Below, piece after piece: positions 1 to 14,900 of a stretch of 64,000 bases of DNA (position 1 is its first letter; every line of letters begins with the position of its first letter). The notes beneath the pieces were generated by a model. That model made no database searches. It was not told the DNA's origin and was given only the letters and a program-made list of their open reading frames with translations. Origin of the DNA: Callipepla californica brunnescens (lineage: Eukaryota; Chordata; Aves; Galliformes; Odontophoridae); assembly GCA_023055505.1 (NCBI GenBank), contig JALIRH010000019.1:2542001-2606000 (forward strand), given 5' to 3'. Position numbers and translations under genes: made by a program.

Positions 1-2063
1 TGCAGAAAGTACTTAGTTGGAAAATGTGAATTATGAGTAAATTAAAGAAAATCACTATCTGCTGGTGCGCAATTTGCTAGAATAAAAAAAGAGATGAAAT
101 ATATTGAATGTGTTACTTGTTATGAGTTATTTGCCCATTACAGATTGATGCCCTGCTCTTCTCATGGATTTGAGCCATATAGTATTTCTCATTTTCTCTT
201 CATGTGCACTTTATTAATATTCATTTTTTCCAGTTTCCCCTTACTTGTAAATCTTTCTTTTGCAAATGAAACAACATCTGCAGCTAGCTATAAATATTTA
301 TCACTTGAGAACAGTCATGATATAAAGACATCTGAGAAGTGAGATTGGAGGACAGTTGGTGACTGTGGGTCACTGATACTGCAAAATTTGGAAATGCTAA
401 ATCTAAAGCATAAATTTGCAAGAACCTGTAATGTAAAGCCAAAATAGTAAAGTTTATCAGACCTACTAAGAAATATGTTCATGCTTATGACTGGGGACAC
501 ATTCTTAAATTAACCTTTCCTCTCATTGTTTGCAAGCAAAGTGATAGTTGCCTATACATGCCACAGCAGACTATTTCTGTATTGACAATTCGTGTTTTTG
601 CTATAGGAGAAAATACTTTGTATGGACTACAAAACGTTTTCAATGCAAATACCTTCCAAACAAATCAATTCAATAAGGTTTAGCCTTATCAAGAAACAGC
701 TATAGAGCAGGGCAGTGACCTTCACCCAGATGTATCCTTCAGGATTCAGATTTAAGGAACCTTTCAAACGTTACCTTTAAAATGAGCAGATATAGTTAAT
801 TTGATCAGTCATTCCAAACTGAAAGTCACTGCAAATAAAGAATGGCAACAAATATATGCTGCAGAGTGGGGGGGGAAAATGGAAGAGGGCAATGCTACCT
901 GCATTTATCTGACCACAGAGCCTTTCTTTGCAGAGCAATTGCATTAGTGTTACAACTTGTTAGGTTCATTTCCAGATTTGCCTAGAGGATGCTGATGCAC
1001 CGATTTCCATGGCAATTGCATGCTAGTATTAAGCAGTTTTTGTGCTAGTAAAAATCCTTGGTCTTTTTTTACCCCCTATGGGTACTAATGGTATGCAGAT
1101 GTTGGAATCAATCTGTAAAACAAAGATGTTCTGACAACATTTTCAAACCATGAGGATTCTCTTCTCATTGTTGTTGTCCTCTGAGTGCTTAGAGACTCTG
1201 TTCCTGTAAAGCCACTGCGCAATCTCACTGGATTTGGGGAAAATGAGAGAAGTTCTAAAGGCTTGTTTCATCTGTTGTAATCCCAGTGTGTTGTGGAAAT
1301 ACTGGAAAATCATTTGCAAGGTAGGACCTGAGCCATCAGCTGACTTCACTGAGACACTACTCCTTAACTTCGTGATGTATGCACAGATGAAAGTCCTGCC
1401 ATGAGCAGTTGTTTCCAGGGATAAGAGCATATTAGTGAATCCTTTCTCACAGTAATGACAAAATCCAGTCCCTAGTGAGCTACCTAGCCCTTAAATGTTT
1501 GCTATATGAAGTGTCTTTTTTTTTTCTTTTTTTCTTTTTTTTTCAGCTGAAATTTAAAGGGGAATCTGGGGTATGTGTAGTGTAATTCCTCAGACTGAAA
1601 TTTGCTCTGAATTTCTTGCAGAAGCGCAATGGAATTTGCAGTGCTCACATTTATCAGAATGTCAGCCATACAAGGCCGCATTTCTCTAACAGGTAGTAAT
1701 TTAGTAGGGACATTTATTACTATTTTATTCGTGGTTCAGAAGGGAAAAATCATGTTAAATTAATCGTTTTAATCACTTCTTGCTATAGCTTGCACTGTAC
1801 TTAGAAACTCCTCAGTCAAACGTTTCAACTCAAATCCCATTAGGTATAACTTCTTAATTCCCTGGGAAATAGCTCAGAGAGCATTGTTATTTGAGATTTG
1901 GCTAATGGTTGAGGTTTGACCTGTATTTGTTAGTGCAGTGCCCCAGAGCACCATAGCTAGAAATGAAATGAAAGAATACAAGTATTTTGGTACCACAAAG
2001 AAGCTTGCCTATGATGTTCATTATTTGAAGATACATATATTACACGGAGATATGTACAAGGTG

Positions 2064-2086
2064 GTAGAATCATAGAATGATAGAAT
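2064..2086 (-). repeat. Possible CR1 3'-tail octamer relic
   Basis: Three near-identical octamers of the form YATAGAAT follow one another. CR1 LINEs of birds and reptiles end in tandem copies of ATTCTATG, whose reverse complement is CATAGAAT, so this could be the tail of a minus-strand CR1 copy. The flank expected just inside a CR1 tail (a GGTTGGAAGGGACC-like stretch) is not recognisable, so it is either a very old fragment or chance. Confidence 0.3.
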
Positions 2087-4189
2087 TTCTCTCATGTCTG
2101 TGGTCAAACCGCAGCCTTCCAATTATTGAAATTATTGCAAACTTTGAAAACTACTAGCTGAAATCATACAATTCTTCTGGAGGGAATGGCAATAGAGAAG
2201 AGGGTTTTCTTAATTTGGTTTGGTTCTTTGTTTTTCTGTTGTTGTTTTGGCTTGTTTTTGGTGGGGTTTTTTGAGGATCTTTGAGATTCAAGTGATTGGG
2301 TCTGGTAACCTGGTGTATGCTCAGAAACATCACACAGTAATCAGTGTGATCTGGTGGCTTGTGCTCTCAGTCAAATTAGTGAGTCAGTATAGGTTTACTC
2401 GGTATGATGCAACATATCAGATTGCATTTGTAGCCAAATGGTGACCTGTCAGTCCAAGAACTTTCTCAATAAAAAAATAACAAAATTATTCTATGCTGTC
2501 CTGCATTCTCTCTTCCCCTGTCTCTTTTTTGGATCTCTGCTAAATATCTAAGTATGGAAGTGCAGCTCTTTCCTGGGGTGGTACAGAGTAATGAATTGGC
2601 TTGAAAAATAGATATTAACCTTCTCACTTTCAGTGATATAAGTGACGGGTGAGCAACCACTGTTCACATCAGGTTGTAATACCAGAAAGATTTTGAACTG
2701 TAACTGCAATTTCTGGTTTAGTCTTTTCATGAATAGATGACTATGATGATAAAACAAAATTTTCAAGAAAATATCCCAAGGCTGTTAGCAAATCTGTAAA
2801 AAACGTTCCTAACCTGCCAAGAGAAAGATGGAGAGAGATCTGGCGAAATGAAAGCATTTAAAATGTCTGGAACCACTTGAATTTCTCTATCTTATATACA
2901 GAATGACGGAATGTGCTGAATCACTCCCTGTCCCTTAATATTCCACTGTATAAAAGGCCTTTGCCCAGACTCAGTGGTGTCTTCATTTTACAGGCAAGCA
3001 ATTAGCTGAAAGGAAAACTGTAAAGCATGTCATTCCCATTCCACCTTTGTATGCTTCTATATATTTAGGCTGATAGAAAGAACCTGACTCAGAACAATTC
3101 ATTAGTATTTTAAGGGTTATACAGCATATTCATAGCGTTAACAAATGAAGAAATCAATGTGTAGAGAAATTCTAAACAGTGTAGGGTTTTTTTGTTTCTT
3201 TTTTTAATATGGTAATTTGCAAAAATGTTTTTATTCTAAGATCCCAACCCCAATTAATTCTGCCATGTTACAGTACTTCACTGTCAATACAGATTAATTC
3301 ATTTTCTTCAATAAACCGGTAAAAATAGCAGCTCCACCCTACTGATTTTTCCATTAGTAATAGTGTCCTTCCTTAGTGTGGTGTCATTTCGCTTTTCTGC
3401 CTTAATGTTACCACCTCAACAACTGTGCTGGCTATCCTGCGCTGGGAGGAGCACGGGGAAAATGGAAGTGGTGCAGCACATAGTAAAACACTGTTGATTA
3501 CCTCTAGTTTCAGCAGCTATACACATATGAATAAATGCTACTATCCTAATAACTGTGGATTGTTTGTGGTGGTAAATGAGAGAAGGTACAATTCGGCTAA
3601 GCTGTTATCCCTGTTTCTGAATGAACTGGGAGAGGAAGGCTATTACCAGGGAGTCTTATTCCAAACTACAACAGCAAGAGGACATTACTGTTTATTTCAC
3701 TGGAAGTTGGTTGAAAATTTTAGGGAGTTGCTGTGATTTAAATAATTAATTAATCAGTCTTGTTAGCTAACTGGAGACATTTTGGAACAGAAACTGCTGA
3801 ACTGCTTTTCTCTTTCCCAAGCTCACAGCTGATTTTTCAGATCTTAACCCATGTCTTTGGGTAGCACTAGTGTCTGCATGTAGGCTAATTTATAAACTAT
3901 TACCGTGAGTGTGTAAGATGTGTGTTGTAGGTTATCCATAAGTACCTTGCTTTTTTTCCAAGATCCATACTACCAGTAAAAGAAAATGATCTAAAGTCAA
4001 ACTGGAAATGTTTCCACTAATGGCATACTGAAGTTAATTAACCTTTATGGGTTTCAAGCATAAAATGGAATAAACTTCTTGTCATCTGGAGAAATGCATA
4101 AACTTCTGTGCATTTTCATTTTACCTCTTAAGCTCTTTAATATCTGCTTAAGAATTAAATATTAACTTAAACAAGTTCACTTTAATTAT

Positions 4190-4400
4190 TCATAAAGAAA
4201 TAGAAAATGAAAGAGCTCTCCTCCCTAGAATAAAAGGGGGAGGATGGTCCAACAAGTGAACTATATTTCAGTTTTGGCACTTAGAAAACTGCAAGTTTAG
4301 CGCGTCACTTAGCAGAGGTTAATGCTAGCTGTCGTTGGAATGAGCTGATGAAGTAATGATTAATATAGTCAATGTCTGCTAGTGAAATACCCTGGTAAAA
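4190..4400. promoter_or_regulatory. Candidate conserved non-coding element
   Basis: A block of mixed composition contains isolated CpGs (in GCGCGTCAC near 4300 and TGTCG near 4333) that stand out from the CpG-poor desert. It also has homeodomain-type cores (TTAATTATT, TAATGATTAAT). Retained CpGs and dense TAAT motifs suggest purifying selection on an enhancer, but no alignment was available. Confidence 0.3.
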
Positions 4401-7400
4401 TACAAATAGACTAAAAGCCTTCTTGAGGTGGTTGTATTTGGATTTCTTAGTTGGTGAAACCTAGGAAGTTTTTTTAGTATTTAGTATTACCCAAACTTTC
4501 ACTTCTTTTCTTCCTTTAGATACAAGTCAAAAATCATGAGGCAATAGAAATGATTTCAATCTGCTTCACATTTTTAAGCAAAGCATTCAATTCAAATAAA
4601 TAAATGCGGACTTTTTTTCATTGACAGACCAGTGAGATTCTACCATTCAGTTAATTTATATGGTAAACAAGTATATAACTGCTAGTATTGTGTTTTACAA
4701 TTGTAAAAACAACAACAAAAAAACAGCAATAACTTTAAACACTTTCAAACACTTTCTAGCTTCTGTCGTCAAAGCCCATTGCCCTGCATCAGATATTCAG
4801 TAAATCCTCTTTTGCGATAAAAAGTGCTTACATTGTGCTGAAGACTTTTAATTGTTCACTTTGAATATTTATTTTATTTTATTTTTTATTACAGCTGTTA
4901 ACCTTCTTGGTATTGAAATTATACAATTTACTAATCAAAGTTCAGATTGCTAATGCCCACAAACTATGTCTAAGCCTCACAGCTTTGGTCCTGTTTTCAG
5001 GAAAATTAAGGCCAAAGTTACTTCTCAGTTAAATAAAGTAGAACTTCTGTATTAGCATTTGTAGATTTGAAATATTAAGCAACTACTCTGCATAATTTTG
5101 TGATTCTTACATATATGTCTTGTAGAATCAAAGTCACGCCAAGTCATAGAGGACATTGCAGACAGAAACGTTTGGTAGCCCCTGATGCTCAGTGAAAACT
5201 CTGTGAGCCAGTCCTGTAATACCACCACATTGCTTGGAATCCCAGCCTGCACAAGCCCTGTAGGAGCAGTGAGCAGGCTGCAGTTCACAGCAGTCAGGAA
5301 CTCCATGTAATCTCATAGCTTACCAGCCCTGAGATTTTGCCTAGGAGATAAGACACAAACATAACTTAAGAGTGTTTCTATGTTTACTAAACTCATAAAG
5401 AAACATTAAAGTAATATTGGGTTGCTTCAGAGGCTGCTTTCATAGTTGGCAAATAGTGGGTCTAGTATATTTTATCTGTGTGAAAGAAATATCTTCTTTC
5501 CTTCTTGCACTTCCCAGAGTTAAGTACAACTGCATGTCTTCTTTCTGGGGCATATTCATCACAATTAGGTAAGAGATATGTACTACAGTGCATGCCTTTT
5601 CTTCCTCATTTTGGCTTCATTCTCTACTGGAAAGTAATAGGTCTGAATGCCTGGTGTGCTAAAAGAGTCATATTTCAGCAACACCCCAGGCTGTGTGTCT
5701 GAACAGCAGGTTTTTCCTCTGTTGTTCTACTGAAATTAAGTGCAATGGTTTGCTTTGTTCAGAATATTTTCAGTCTGGTTTTGCCTGTCTTTGTTTTCAT
5801 CACTCCACGCTCAAACTTCTGGGCCATAAAGCCTGAATAAGGGCACTACCACCTCTGTGAGATCCTGTCACCCACAGCAGGAACCACAGTGCAGCAGCTA
5901 ATTGCGCTTTCTCAATCAGAACTAGTGTTACTCAAAGATCCCTTTAAAATGATGTTCTCTTTCTTCCCCTTTGGCAGAAGAAGTTTCCCCTCACCTGGAA
6001 TTACTCAGTCACCACAAAAGCATGCTCTAGGCATTAGGAGTACTGAAATGTAAAGTGACTCCTTCCAGACACCTAGGCTCCCAGATGCCAGGTTTAGATA
6101 TGGGCAGCTCCAGTGAATTTGGAGATGAACTTGTCCCAGTGACTTACTCTCTTCTAAACATATTCTCAAGGATAGAAAACACAAGCAGGGACACATTAAA
6201 TACTGTGTTTCAATAGAAGACCTAATCCAGAGACCAGCAGGGTCAGTGGGAATCTCTCCAACCTTTCCTGTATGCTTTGGATAAGACTATAAATGTTTTC
6301 AGTTAGGAATGTGACTCAGAACTGAGTCCCACAAATAGTGTGTCCAAGGTCAGTGAGACAACTTGCTCCAGTGAAAAATGATGTGAGGCACTAGAATATT
6401 TTGATGACGTTGTCATTAAATTTTATGCTGCATAGACAAACCTTTTGCCTTATGAATGAAATGAGAAAGATGTGGCCTTGGGGAATAAAATTTGAGAGAG
6501 GATAATCCAAGTGGCTTTGCTTTCCTGCGATAGGTTACTGTATTGTCGTGTCTGCACGTGATGCAGACAGACCATGGTGTCCACCAGTCACTGAGAAACT
6601 TTCTCTGTCTGTTCTCCTTAGTTAGTTATGAGTGTTTTTATAGTCTTCAAACTTACTTATCAGTCCTGAGTGTGTACTTGGGCTATACTCTGTAATACAA
6701 TTTACTCTCTCAGTTACTGTATTTCTATCTGAGAAACACAGCAATGAATGAACACTAAACTGTCTATTAGGTGGGATCAAAAGCACTGTGCATTATCAGG
6801 AAATAAGGTAAGAATGAAATGAAAACATTTCTTAGGGGCAGATAAAATGGCTTACAGTGGTTTCACACACTAATCCAGTCAGCCAGCACTGTGATTACCG
6901 GAGCCTTTACAGTGGAGTTTGACAGGTTAAAGTAGCAAGAACACTGACATCTATTTATACAATTATTTAGGTTACTAAAACTGCAGTACCTGAGGAATAA
7001 TTCCTAATCTATCAGATTCTGAATACAATGTAATAAAGCATAATTTCAGTTCTGCTAGGAAAACGCCTTCCCTGATACCTATTAAAATCTCACAGATTAA
7101 TATTCTCATATATTTCGAAGGCAAATATAAGCAAAATAATCCATTAGTATTCAAAGAGGGAAATGTAATTAGAAATAAAAATGTAAGATAATCACATCCA
7201 CCTTCCCAAAAGGAGATTTACATTAAGGAGTAAGATGAAGGTGTTTGCTCTTAAAACTCTTTCACTGGTTAATTTCTAAAAGAATAGGCCTCTTATTCCT
7301 CTTGTTTCACATGAGTGTCCCAAATCAAGTCAGGGCTACAGTTATCTCTTCAATTCTGAATCTTGGAACTTGTGCTGTTGTTCAGCTGCTCTCCTTAGAT

Positions 7401-10400
7401 CAAATACATCATCATTTACTCTATTAGAAAATAAATGTATGGATGTATTATGGAATTTGCATTCCATTACCTTGGTTTGCATGCCATAAAACATTTATTA
7501 CACCCTTGGGCTACAGTCTTAATAATGACTGGGTGAAATGCACTAATGTGGTCTTGGCCTTGCTATAGAACAAAAGATTAATGCTCTTTGATGTCACCCA
7601 GCTAATAGTCGTGCTCACCAATTTGTCCCTTCTAAAGACATTACAGTCACACAGACAATCCCTGTACGAATAAAGTGAATGAAAAATATTTAAACCAAAC
7701 CACAAGCTGAAGCCCAGTTAACCAAATAAGCATTACATTAGATTTTCATCTCTAAAAATAGAGGTAAGTTCACTTCAGTGAGAGAAGAAAGATCTTCCAT
7801 GTTTTATTCTCTCCTCTCCTTTTCTGATTATAGCCCACTGACATCAAGCTTAAAAAAAGCCATCAATATTTTCTTATGCTTTATGGCAGATACAAAATAA
7901 CATTTTACTTAAGCTCCTGGAAGACATATATCAATACAGTCTACAATCCCAAGCCTCTTAGGTCCTTCTCATATAATAAATTTCACTTGCCTCTGATAAA
8001 GCTATTGAATTTTTTTTTTATCTACTTTTTTTTTTATTATTAGAGAGAGGAATGAGTTGTTCCTTTATCCTTAAGAGATAACTTAGAATTTTGTAAACTT
8101 ATGTAGAAAACGCATAGTTAGTGTTGGTGGAGCTTATAAAAAACATATTGTGTGATTAAACCATCCTGTCATGCCAGCAAAAGTTGCAATCCTGTCAGAC
8201 TTTATGAACTGAGCAGTGGATCAATATTTGGATGACAGACATCAGGGAAGAAATCTGAAGGGGAGTTTTGTGGAGGATGGCATCTCCTGGAGCCACTGTC
8301 CCAGAAATGCAATAGGGGATGTCTGTGTTGTTGGATGTGCCAACTTTCTAATGATCCTAAAATGAGGAAGAGGGCCCTGTTCATTGCATGATGTAAATCA
8401 GCGTTGCTATTTTGAAAATAGTGGAGTGACAGTGACTTACACCAGCTGAGTATTTTGACAAGACTGTGCTATTTGTCATACGGTGCTGTGTTCCAGTTTG
8501 GTGATGTGGCATTGTGCCCATTTGAATCTACCAACTAGTTTCAACTGAGTATTTTCTTGCTGCTGCTGTGATTTCATATTTTGACCAAAATGGTTTTGCA
8601 ATGTCCTTTCAAATTGAAAACCAGCTGCTGGTATTTCCAGCTAGAGGTAGCTCTTCTGGGATGAAGGAAGTCTATCTGTTTGAAGAGAAGCTGTTTGCAA
8701 TTACATAATGGAAAGCACCAGATATATAATCAGTATGTACAAGATTAAAATCTTTTCAAAGTGCTGGTGCATTTACTGACAGACTATCCAAAAGCACACT
8801 TGTATAGCATAAATAAATTCATAAAACTTTCAAAAATACTAAAATGCTGGCCATAAGGCAATGCTTTGCAAACAGCTGTCATTAAAACAGCAGATGAGCC
8901 AAAGTGAACATCCTTTTTTTTTTTTTCCTTTTTTTTCTACCATATCAAAAGAGAAAGCACAGTTTGTTAAAAAAAAAAAAAAGTCCCAGTGACAAAGAAT
9001 ATCAAAACACAGAAAGGAAACCACGATTTGATTATAACTTTTGATAAAGAGGTTATAAAAATGATTGAGAAGTGGATGTTGAATAAGAATGTTGAATAGC
9101 AGACTACAACTGTCTTTATATAAGTAAAGCACAGCCCCTCAAGAAGTAGCAAATACAGTGCACCTAACACTGGCCTGAAAATGAGATGACAAAGAGATAA
9201 TCCAGACCATGTTCTTTTTTCCTTTGATGTGAATGTTTTTAACGCTTCTCTAACTGCACAGCAGTTCTTACGTTGTTCTTTGCGTGCATTACATGCATCA
9301 GACATCTGATGTGGGGAGCACCAACATTAACAGTAAGGATGGATACTACTAAATTTATTTAGATTAGCAGCTTTAAAGGGAAGTTTTTACAAACTTCCAA
9401 AAGCTTGTATAAGATGCTAATCTTTACACAAGCATAAGAACATTATTAACATATGGGTCTTACAGTGCAAAAGTAGTATTTTTACTTAAAACTCCAAAGC
9501 CTGAAGTAACAGGGCCAGGCATGCATATTTGGGGACCTAATATGGAAAATACTACAATTTTTAATTAACCAGAAGGAAAATTGACCACCTAAACACCAGG
9601 GCTTTTTTGGTGGGTGGTGTAGAATCACCTTTGTTAGTCTTTTTCAAAGGGTCAGATTATCTCTAATGATTACAATGGGACTGCAACCTTACAAACCTCT
9701 ACTAACTCTGGTACATTTAGCAGCGTGAATCTGCACTGTGCTTTAAGGCATTTTGTACAAAAACCAATTTCAAAAGAATTGCAAATACCCTTTCTTTTTC
9801 CTGGTCTGAGTTGTGACTTTATGAGACTTATGTCTCATACAAGCTGTAGCTAAACCTGCCTCTCTACAACTTGAGTTCTGGTGGATGCACAGTGTGGTAT
9901 CTTTGTAGTTGAAAGCTGCTGAACTGTCTCTGTCTGCCTGACAACTGTTGTAGGGAAGAATAAAGATCTTCAATTTCCATCTATAAAGTAGGCCAATTTT
10001 TTCCTATTTCTCCTCCCATATGAGTAGCACATCTCTATTGGCAAGAGTATTTATGCTGGCTTCTGCCTGTGTTTCTGTTTTCCCTTCTACTAGTTTGCAG
10101 TTACTCCAGCAATACCTGATAGCAGAGCTCTAAAGAGAGCCCAGGCCTGTTCTGTTCCTCACCACAAGCCCTTTCTAGCATGGCAGCCAGATGCAGCTAC
10201 TGGCTGTGTGAGTTTGCTATAACTCCATGAGAGTCACAAAATACCTGCCACACAAAAAGCTGATTACTGTTTCTGTTCCAGAGTTTGGTGGGTTACACAC
10301 CTTAATCACACTGGCTGGCTGGGAGCTCTGTGGCCTGAGCACTTCTGTGTGCTTCCCCTCTAGAGGTGTTCTCCTTAGGTGTTGTTTTTCTAACTCAACT

Positions 10401-13400
10401 GCTTATCAGGCAATCTGAGCAGCCTAAAATGCTCTTCTTTACCTCCTCAACAGCCTAAAACAATATATAAAGTCCTTAATGTCATCCTATGTTATTTCCA
10501 TCAGGTTCCTGCCTCACTCAGTAAGGAAGACATTTGTTTACCTCTCTAATTTTGCATTCAGTGTATGGTGACAGACTTTGTTTGAAAAATTTCAGTGAAT
10601 CATCATTTTCACCCTTCTCATCTGCTTTCTTTTTTTACATACTTATGGTTCTGGCATAGATTTAAAAAAAAGCTAGAATTGTACAAGGTGTCTATGTTGA
10701 GAAATCTGCAGCTTTGATTTCCCTCAGTATTCAGCTTTCTACAAAAATGATGTGAACTTCAAACTGAAGTTCCATTCAATGCCAGGTATGGTGTGAATTG
10801 GGCATTGCATCTGGCCTCAGTGTTTCATGATGATTGCTTGATGCTTAAGGAATACGCAGCTAGGGACTCCTTCTAAATCCTTGAAGTGGTTTGTTCAGCA
10901 TCATATAAAAAGTCTTTGTAAGAAAGAAGAAATATAAGCTCCAATTCTTCTCACCAACATTCAGTAGTTTTAACCATATCTGCTTCTTTCATGTGTCTTA
11001 GCTAGTGGAGCACATGAGCAATCCTCAACATGTCAGCTTTCTTGACTGCACTGTCCTGGGCCCATGCAGGGCAGCACCCAAAGTGTAGTCTGAATAAGGC
11101 CATAGTTTTATGGAACAAATAGAATCAATCCTTTGTGCTGCATGTGCAAACAAACCAGAATAAGGTTGTGTGACCATTTTCGTTCTCATCACTTAAATCT
11201 TGATTGGCAGACTTGGAAAGACTAAAAAGATGACTCTGTTGTTCTGCATTTAAAACAAACAGTGCTTATAGTATAACTGCTAGTTTCTCTTCAACACATT
11301 GTAGACTATTAGATCAAAGCACAGACTTCTAGCATTTAAATTAATGAGTAAGTAGCTGGTGAAGAACTATTATCCTCTGCATTATATTAGTCTTCAGAAA
11401 GGAGTTAGGCACAAACTTAAACAGAGAGTTTCACAGGAAAACAGATGAGATCTACTACTAGGCTAATTTTTCAATACATGAACCACAGCAATAATGTTCT
11501 CCACCCCAGTGAAACCATAGCTACTTAGCTAGATTTTAAACCCTTTTTCCTCCCACAGTCCTATTTCCTCTATCATCTTCTGCTTGCCATTCTGTGCAGG
11601 GAAAACTGGTCAGCTCTTCTGGCACAGAAGACATGAAAAGGATGTCACAAGGGGGAAAAAGCAATATGGTTCATGTAATGGGACCTTTGTAAGAGCAGTG
11701 TAGAATCTAATCTGATGTGCAAAATGGCACATTAAAGTTTTCAGATTTAAACTATTACCCATGTCTTTTGTATAGAGCCTACTTCTATTTCTCAGTCAGC
11801 TTGGAATTTCCTAGTCTTAAAATTCAGTCCTCTCCTTCTTCCTCATTCCTGTTCTGCCACCAAACTTTAATGTTTTAAGACTCTTCCTTCAGCCTTACTA
11901 ACTGTAATGACTTTGGTAAGTAATGATTTTTAAAATCTTGTGTTTAATGAAAAAGCATTTTGCTTCACTTACTGCCATGACTAGTAGTCTCATACAATTA
12001 CTGTGCGGCTGGTATTGTGTTAGCTCCCTTTTCTGCCATGTACTATAATGCCTTTCAGGTTACCAAAATAGATGAGTTATTCAAATTTAAAGGAATCATA
12101 TTCCTGTTATAGAATTTATTGTGTCCTAAAACAGCCTTTCTTCATGTGTGAAAACATCTGTCTAACACACATTCACAACTTGAAAACAGGAAATTCTAGA
12201 AGAAGGGTGGCTTACTGAACTTTTTCTGCTTAGGCTATCCATGAAAAGTACTTCAGAACTTATGGCATAGCTCAGTCTAAGAATAGTAACCTATTATCTA
12301 TTCTTAGCCAGTAACAATCATCTCAGAGTATAGACGATCAACCTTGCTTCTCAGTACAATGAGTGCTGCCTTGACCACTGCCCATTATGTTAACAGTAGC
12401 ATCACTGTTAAACTGGGGAAAAAAAAATCTGTTCATGGAGTGTCTGTGTTTGAGATAGACTTTGACTTAGTAGCCATTGAGTTCATGGAGCTGGGAAAAG
12501 TTGGGAAGTGGTAAATAAAACCACTTGCTATATGGCTGGCTTCTACTAATAAGTTCCTGGATACTGGAATCACTGCTGATAGGTCAGTGAGCAGCTTGCT
12601 TGCAGACATGTAGACAGTCAGCTTTTCCATGTGGTACATAATTTTCAGTGTACTTCACAGATTTTCAGATTTAACAGGCAGATTCTGAGAAAGTAGGAAT
12701 GTTTCTAGAAGACACATTTGTACCAAAGTTGTTTGCGGTGTTTTATTTTCTTCTTTTTGGAGATACCTCTTGATTAATTTGTTCTATAAACAGAAAGCTA
12801 GTTGCTCACTCAGTGGTTCACTGTCTGAGTCTTCAGCGCTTTTCTGTAGATAGATATGGCATCGTTACCTCTAGCATTTCATCAGAACTCGTTTCAAAAA
12901 TCCATCTCTTGCAAGGAGTCCTAACTATCTTGTCCTAAACCTGACTGAGATCAAACTTAGAAACTGGGCAAGAGGGGCTTTGGCTGCAAGACTTATGTGC
13001 ATGTAGTTTATTTAATTACCTCAGGAAGTTACATATGTTACATATACTTTGTTCAGTTCAGACCTAAATGCATACAGGTTGTATCTTTAAATTAATTTTT
13101 GTACAACTAATTACAAGATGTTTCTGACTGGTTTGGGTTTCTGGTAGGAATGGTATGGTTGGTCTTTGCTGAGTCAATTAATTTCCTTAATCTTAATTGA
13201 TGTTCCGTAATCTTAAATGATGTTATAGGATGATTCTTTCAGTAGACTTTGTTATGGGAAATTCTACCTGATGCCATTCCGGCCAGACCTTTTATTTGAT
13301 GTGTATAGGAGGACATTTCAGACCATAAGTGGACTTCTTAATGTGTAGATGTGTCTCAGCTGTGTCTCTCCTGTCATACCAAAAGGTACAATCTCTTTGC

Positions 13401-14639
13401 CCCTGTGGAATCAGAGTATTTGTGAGACTGATAGGCAAGTTGGACCAACATCAATTCAGATAAAGTGGAATTTGGACAGGCTAGGGAGAAGTTCCTGGAG
13501 AAGGTTGTTGACTAGGTGAATGTTCTCTGTGTTCTAAGAAGTACGACTACATTTTTATTTTTGGCAGAACCAGTATGGTGCTGTGACTTTTGGTATCTTT
13601 TTCAGAACTAATAACTTCCCTGTCCAGTCCACTGAAACTAAAACAGAATATTGTTGCCTCAGACTGAAAGCTGCTGTGGCCAACAGACATCTGGAATAAA
13701 TGCCATATCCCCAGATTCTCATTCTGTTCTAAATTATGTGCAGAGGAGAGCATCCAGAGAACTGCAGAAATTGTCACAGTGGCCATGACTTTCTTAGTCT
13801 GCCCTAAAGTGCCACAACTAAGGGAAAAGGGAAGTAACTGAACATAAAAGACCTTAGTAAGTGGCATACGTATTGCAATGAAAAAGACTGTAAACTGCAG
13901 GAAGCGTGGCAAATCATTGTTAAACATACCTCAGTTCTCAGACTGACTCTCATTTGGGATGTCTAATCAATTTGGAGAAAGAAAATCTTTGACTTAATCT
14001 TCTGCTATATAAATCAGAATAACTCCATTTTAGTCTGTGAAGGGTCAGTGATTTAGAAGAGGTAGTGTGCCTCTCTGCTTTTACAGATGCAAACATACCA
14101 GCAGCCATAAGCAATACATTTATATATATATTAATAACCCAGAAAGGCATAAACAGAGTTCAGAGAAAAGCATGATAGAGCAGATCTTTCTGGCCCATTC
14201 CTCCACTGCAGGTAAACAGTTGATAATATGTGCAATGAAGAAAGAATCACTGCATGAAAAACTGCAGCCTCCCACAGTTATTGCTTTCCTCACGCTTCCT
14301 GCCAGAACAAGGGAATAGAAGGCTTTCAATTTGAAGTTGACATTATTTCCTTGAATGGTTTTGTTAAAGTGCTGAAAGTACAGTTTGTTTGCTAGCAACC
14401 TTTGGATTTACGAGTTGCCAGTCCTAGAGACATTACTGTTTGTCATGCATTTTCCTCCTGATTTCCCTTCTTTATCCTCCTGCCTTCAAACCTTTTTAAA
14501 GTCTTTCCATTACTGATATGCGCTCGAATGCTAACTGGTAGTAATAGAAAGCTGTACAGCTGTGGTGCTGTAGCTTCCCCCTGGATAATGCTGACCACAG
14601 ACTTAGCAGCGTGTGCCAGCTCAGCACATCTTGATAACT

Positions 14640-14900
14640 CATAATCCCTACCATAGGTTTTTATAGTTTGTCTGGTCTACTGTAAATCTCTAATTCACTG
14701 TCATCGACAAAACTCTTGACCTGATTCATAGGCACCAGGAATTAAGCTCCTGTCACACTCTGTTAAAAGGCGACACCATTTATGGTGTGATATTTCACAA
14801 ACAAAAATAGACACTCCTGAATATAGTGAATGACAAAACAGCATCAAAGGTCATGTTATTATTTTGAATCTTGTTAATTAAGTAAAGTGAACTAAAAATA
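14640..14900. promoter_or_regulatory. Candidate conserved non-coding element with short palindrome
   Basis: This stretch has enhancer-like composition: GTCATCGACAAAAC, AAAGGTCATG and TTGTTAATTAAG. At 14773-14788 it holds a perfect 7-bp inverted repeat, ACACCAT-TT-ATGGTGT. The palindrome could be a dimeric factor site. Conservation is inferred from texture only. Confidence 0.3.

Larger units (their letters stand above)
1..14600. other. AT-rich gene desert, left part
   Basis: No convincing gene is visible. The open frames here are at most about 126 codons, carry no recognisable domain, and several begin only at CTG, GTG or TTG (for example the 103-codon frame from 3425 starts at CTG). Simple sequence is limited to short A or T runs. 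There is no long interspersed repeat. If human synteny holds, this side of ZNF503 faces the VDAC2/COMTD1 side, where the human locus carries a long non-coding transcript (ZNF503-AS1). That is background knowledge; no exon of such a transcript can be identified here by eye. Confidence 0.75.
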
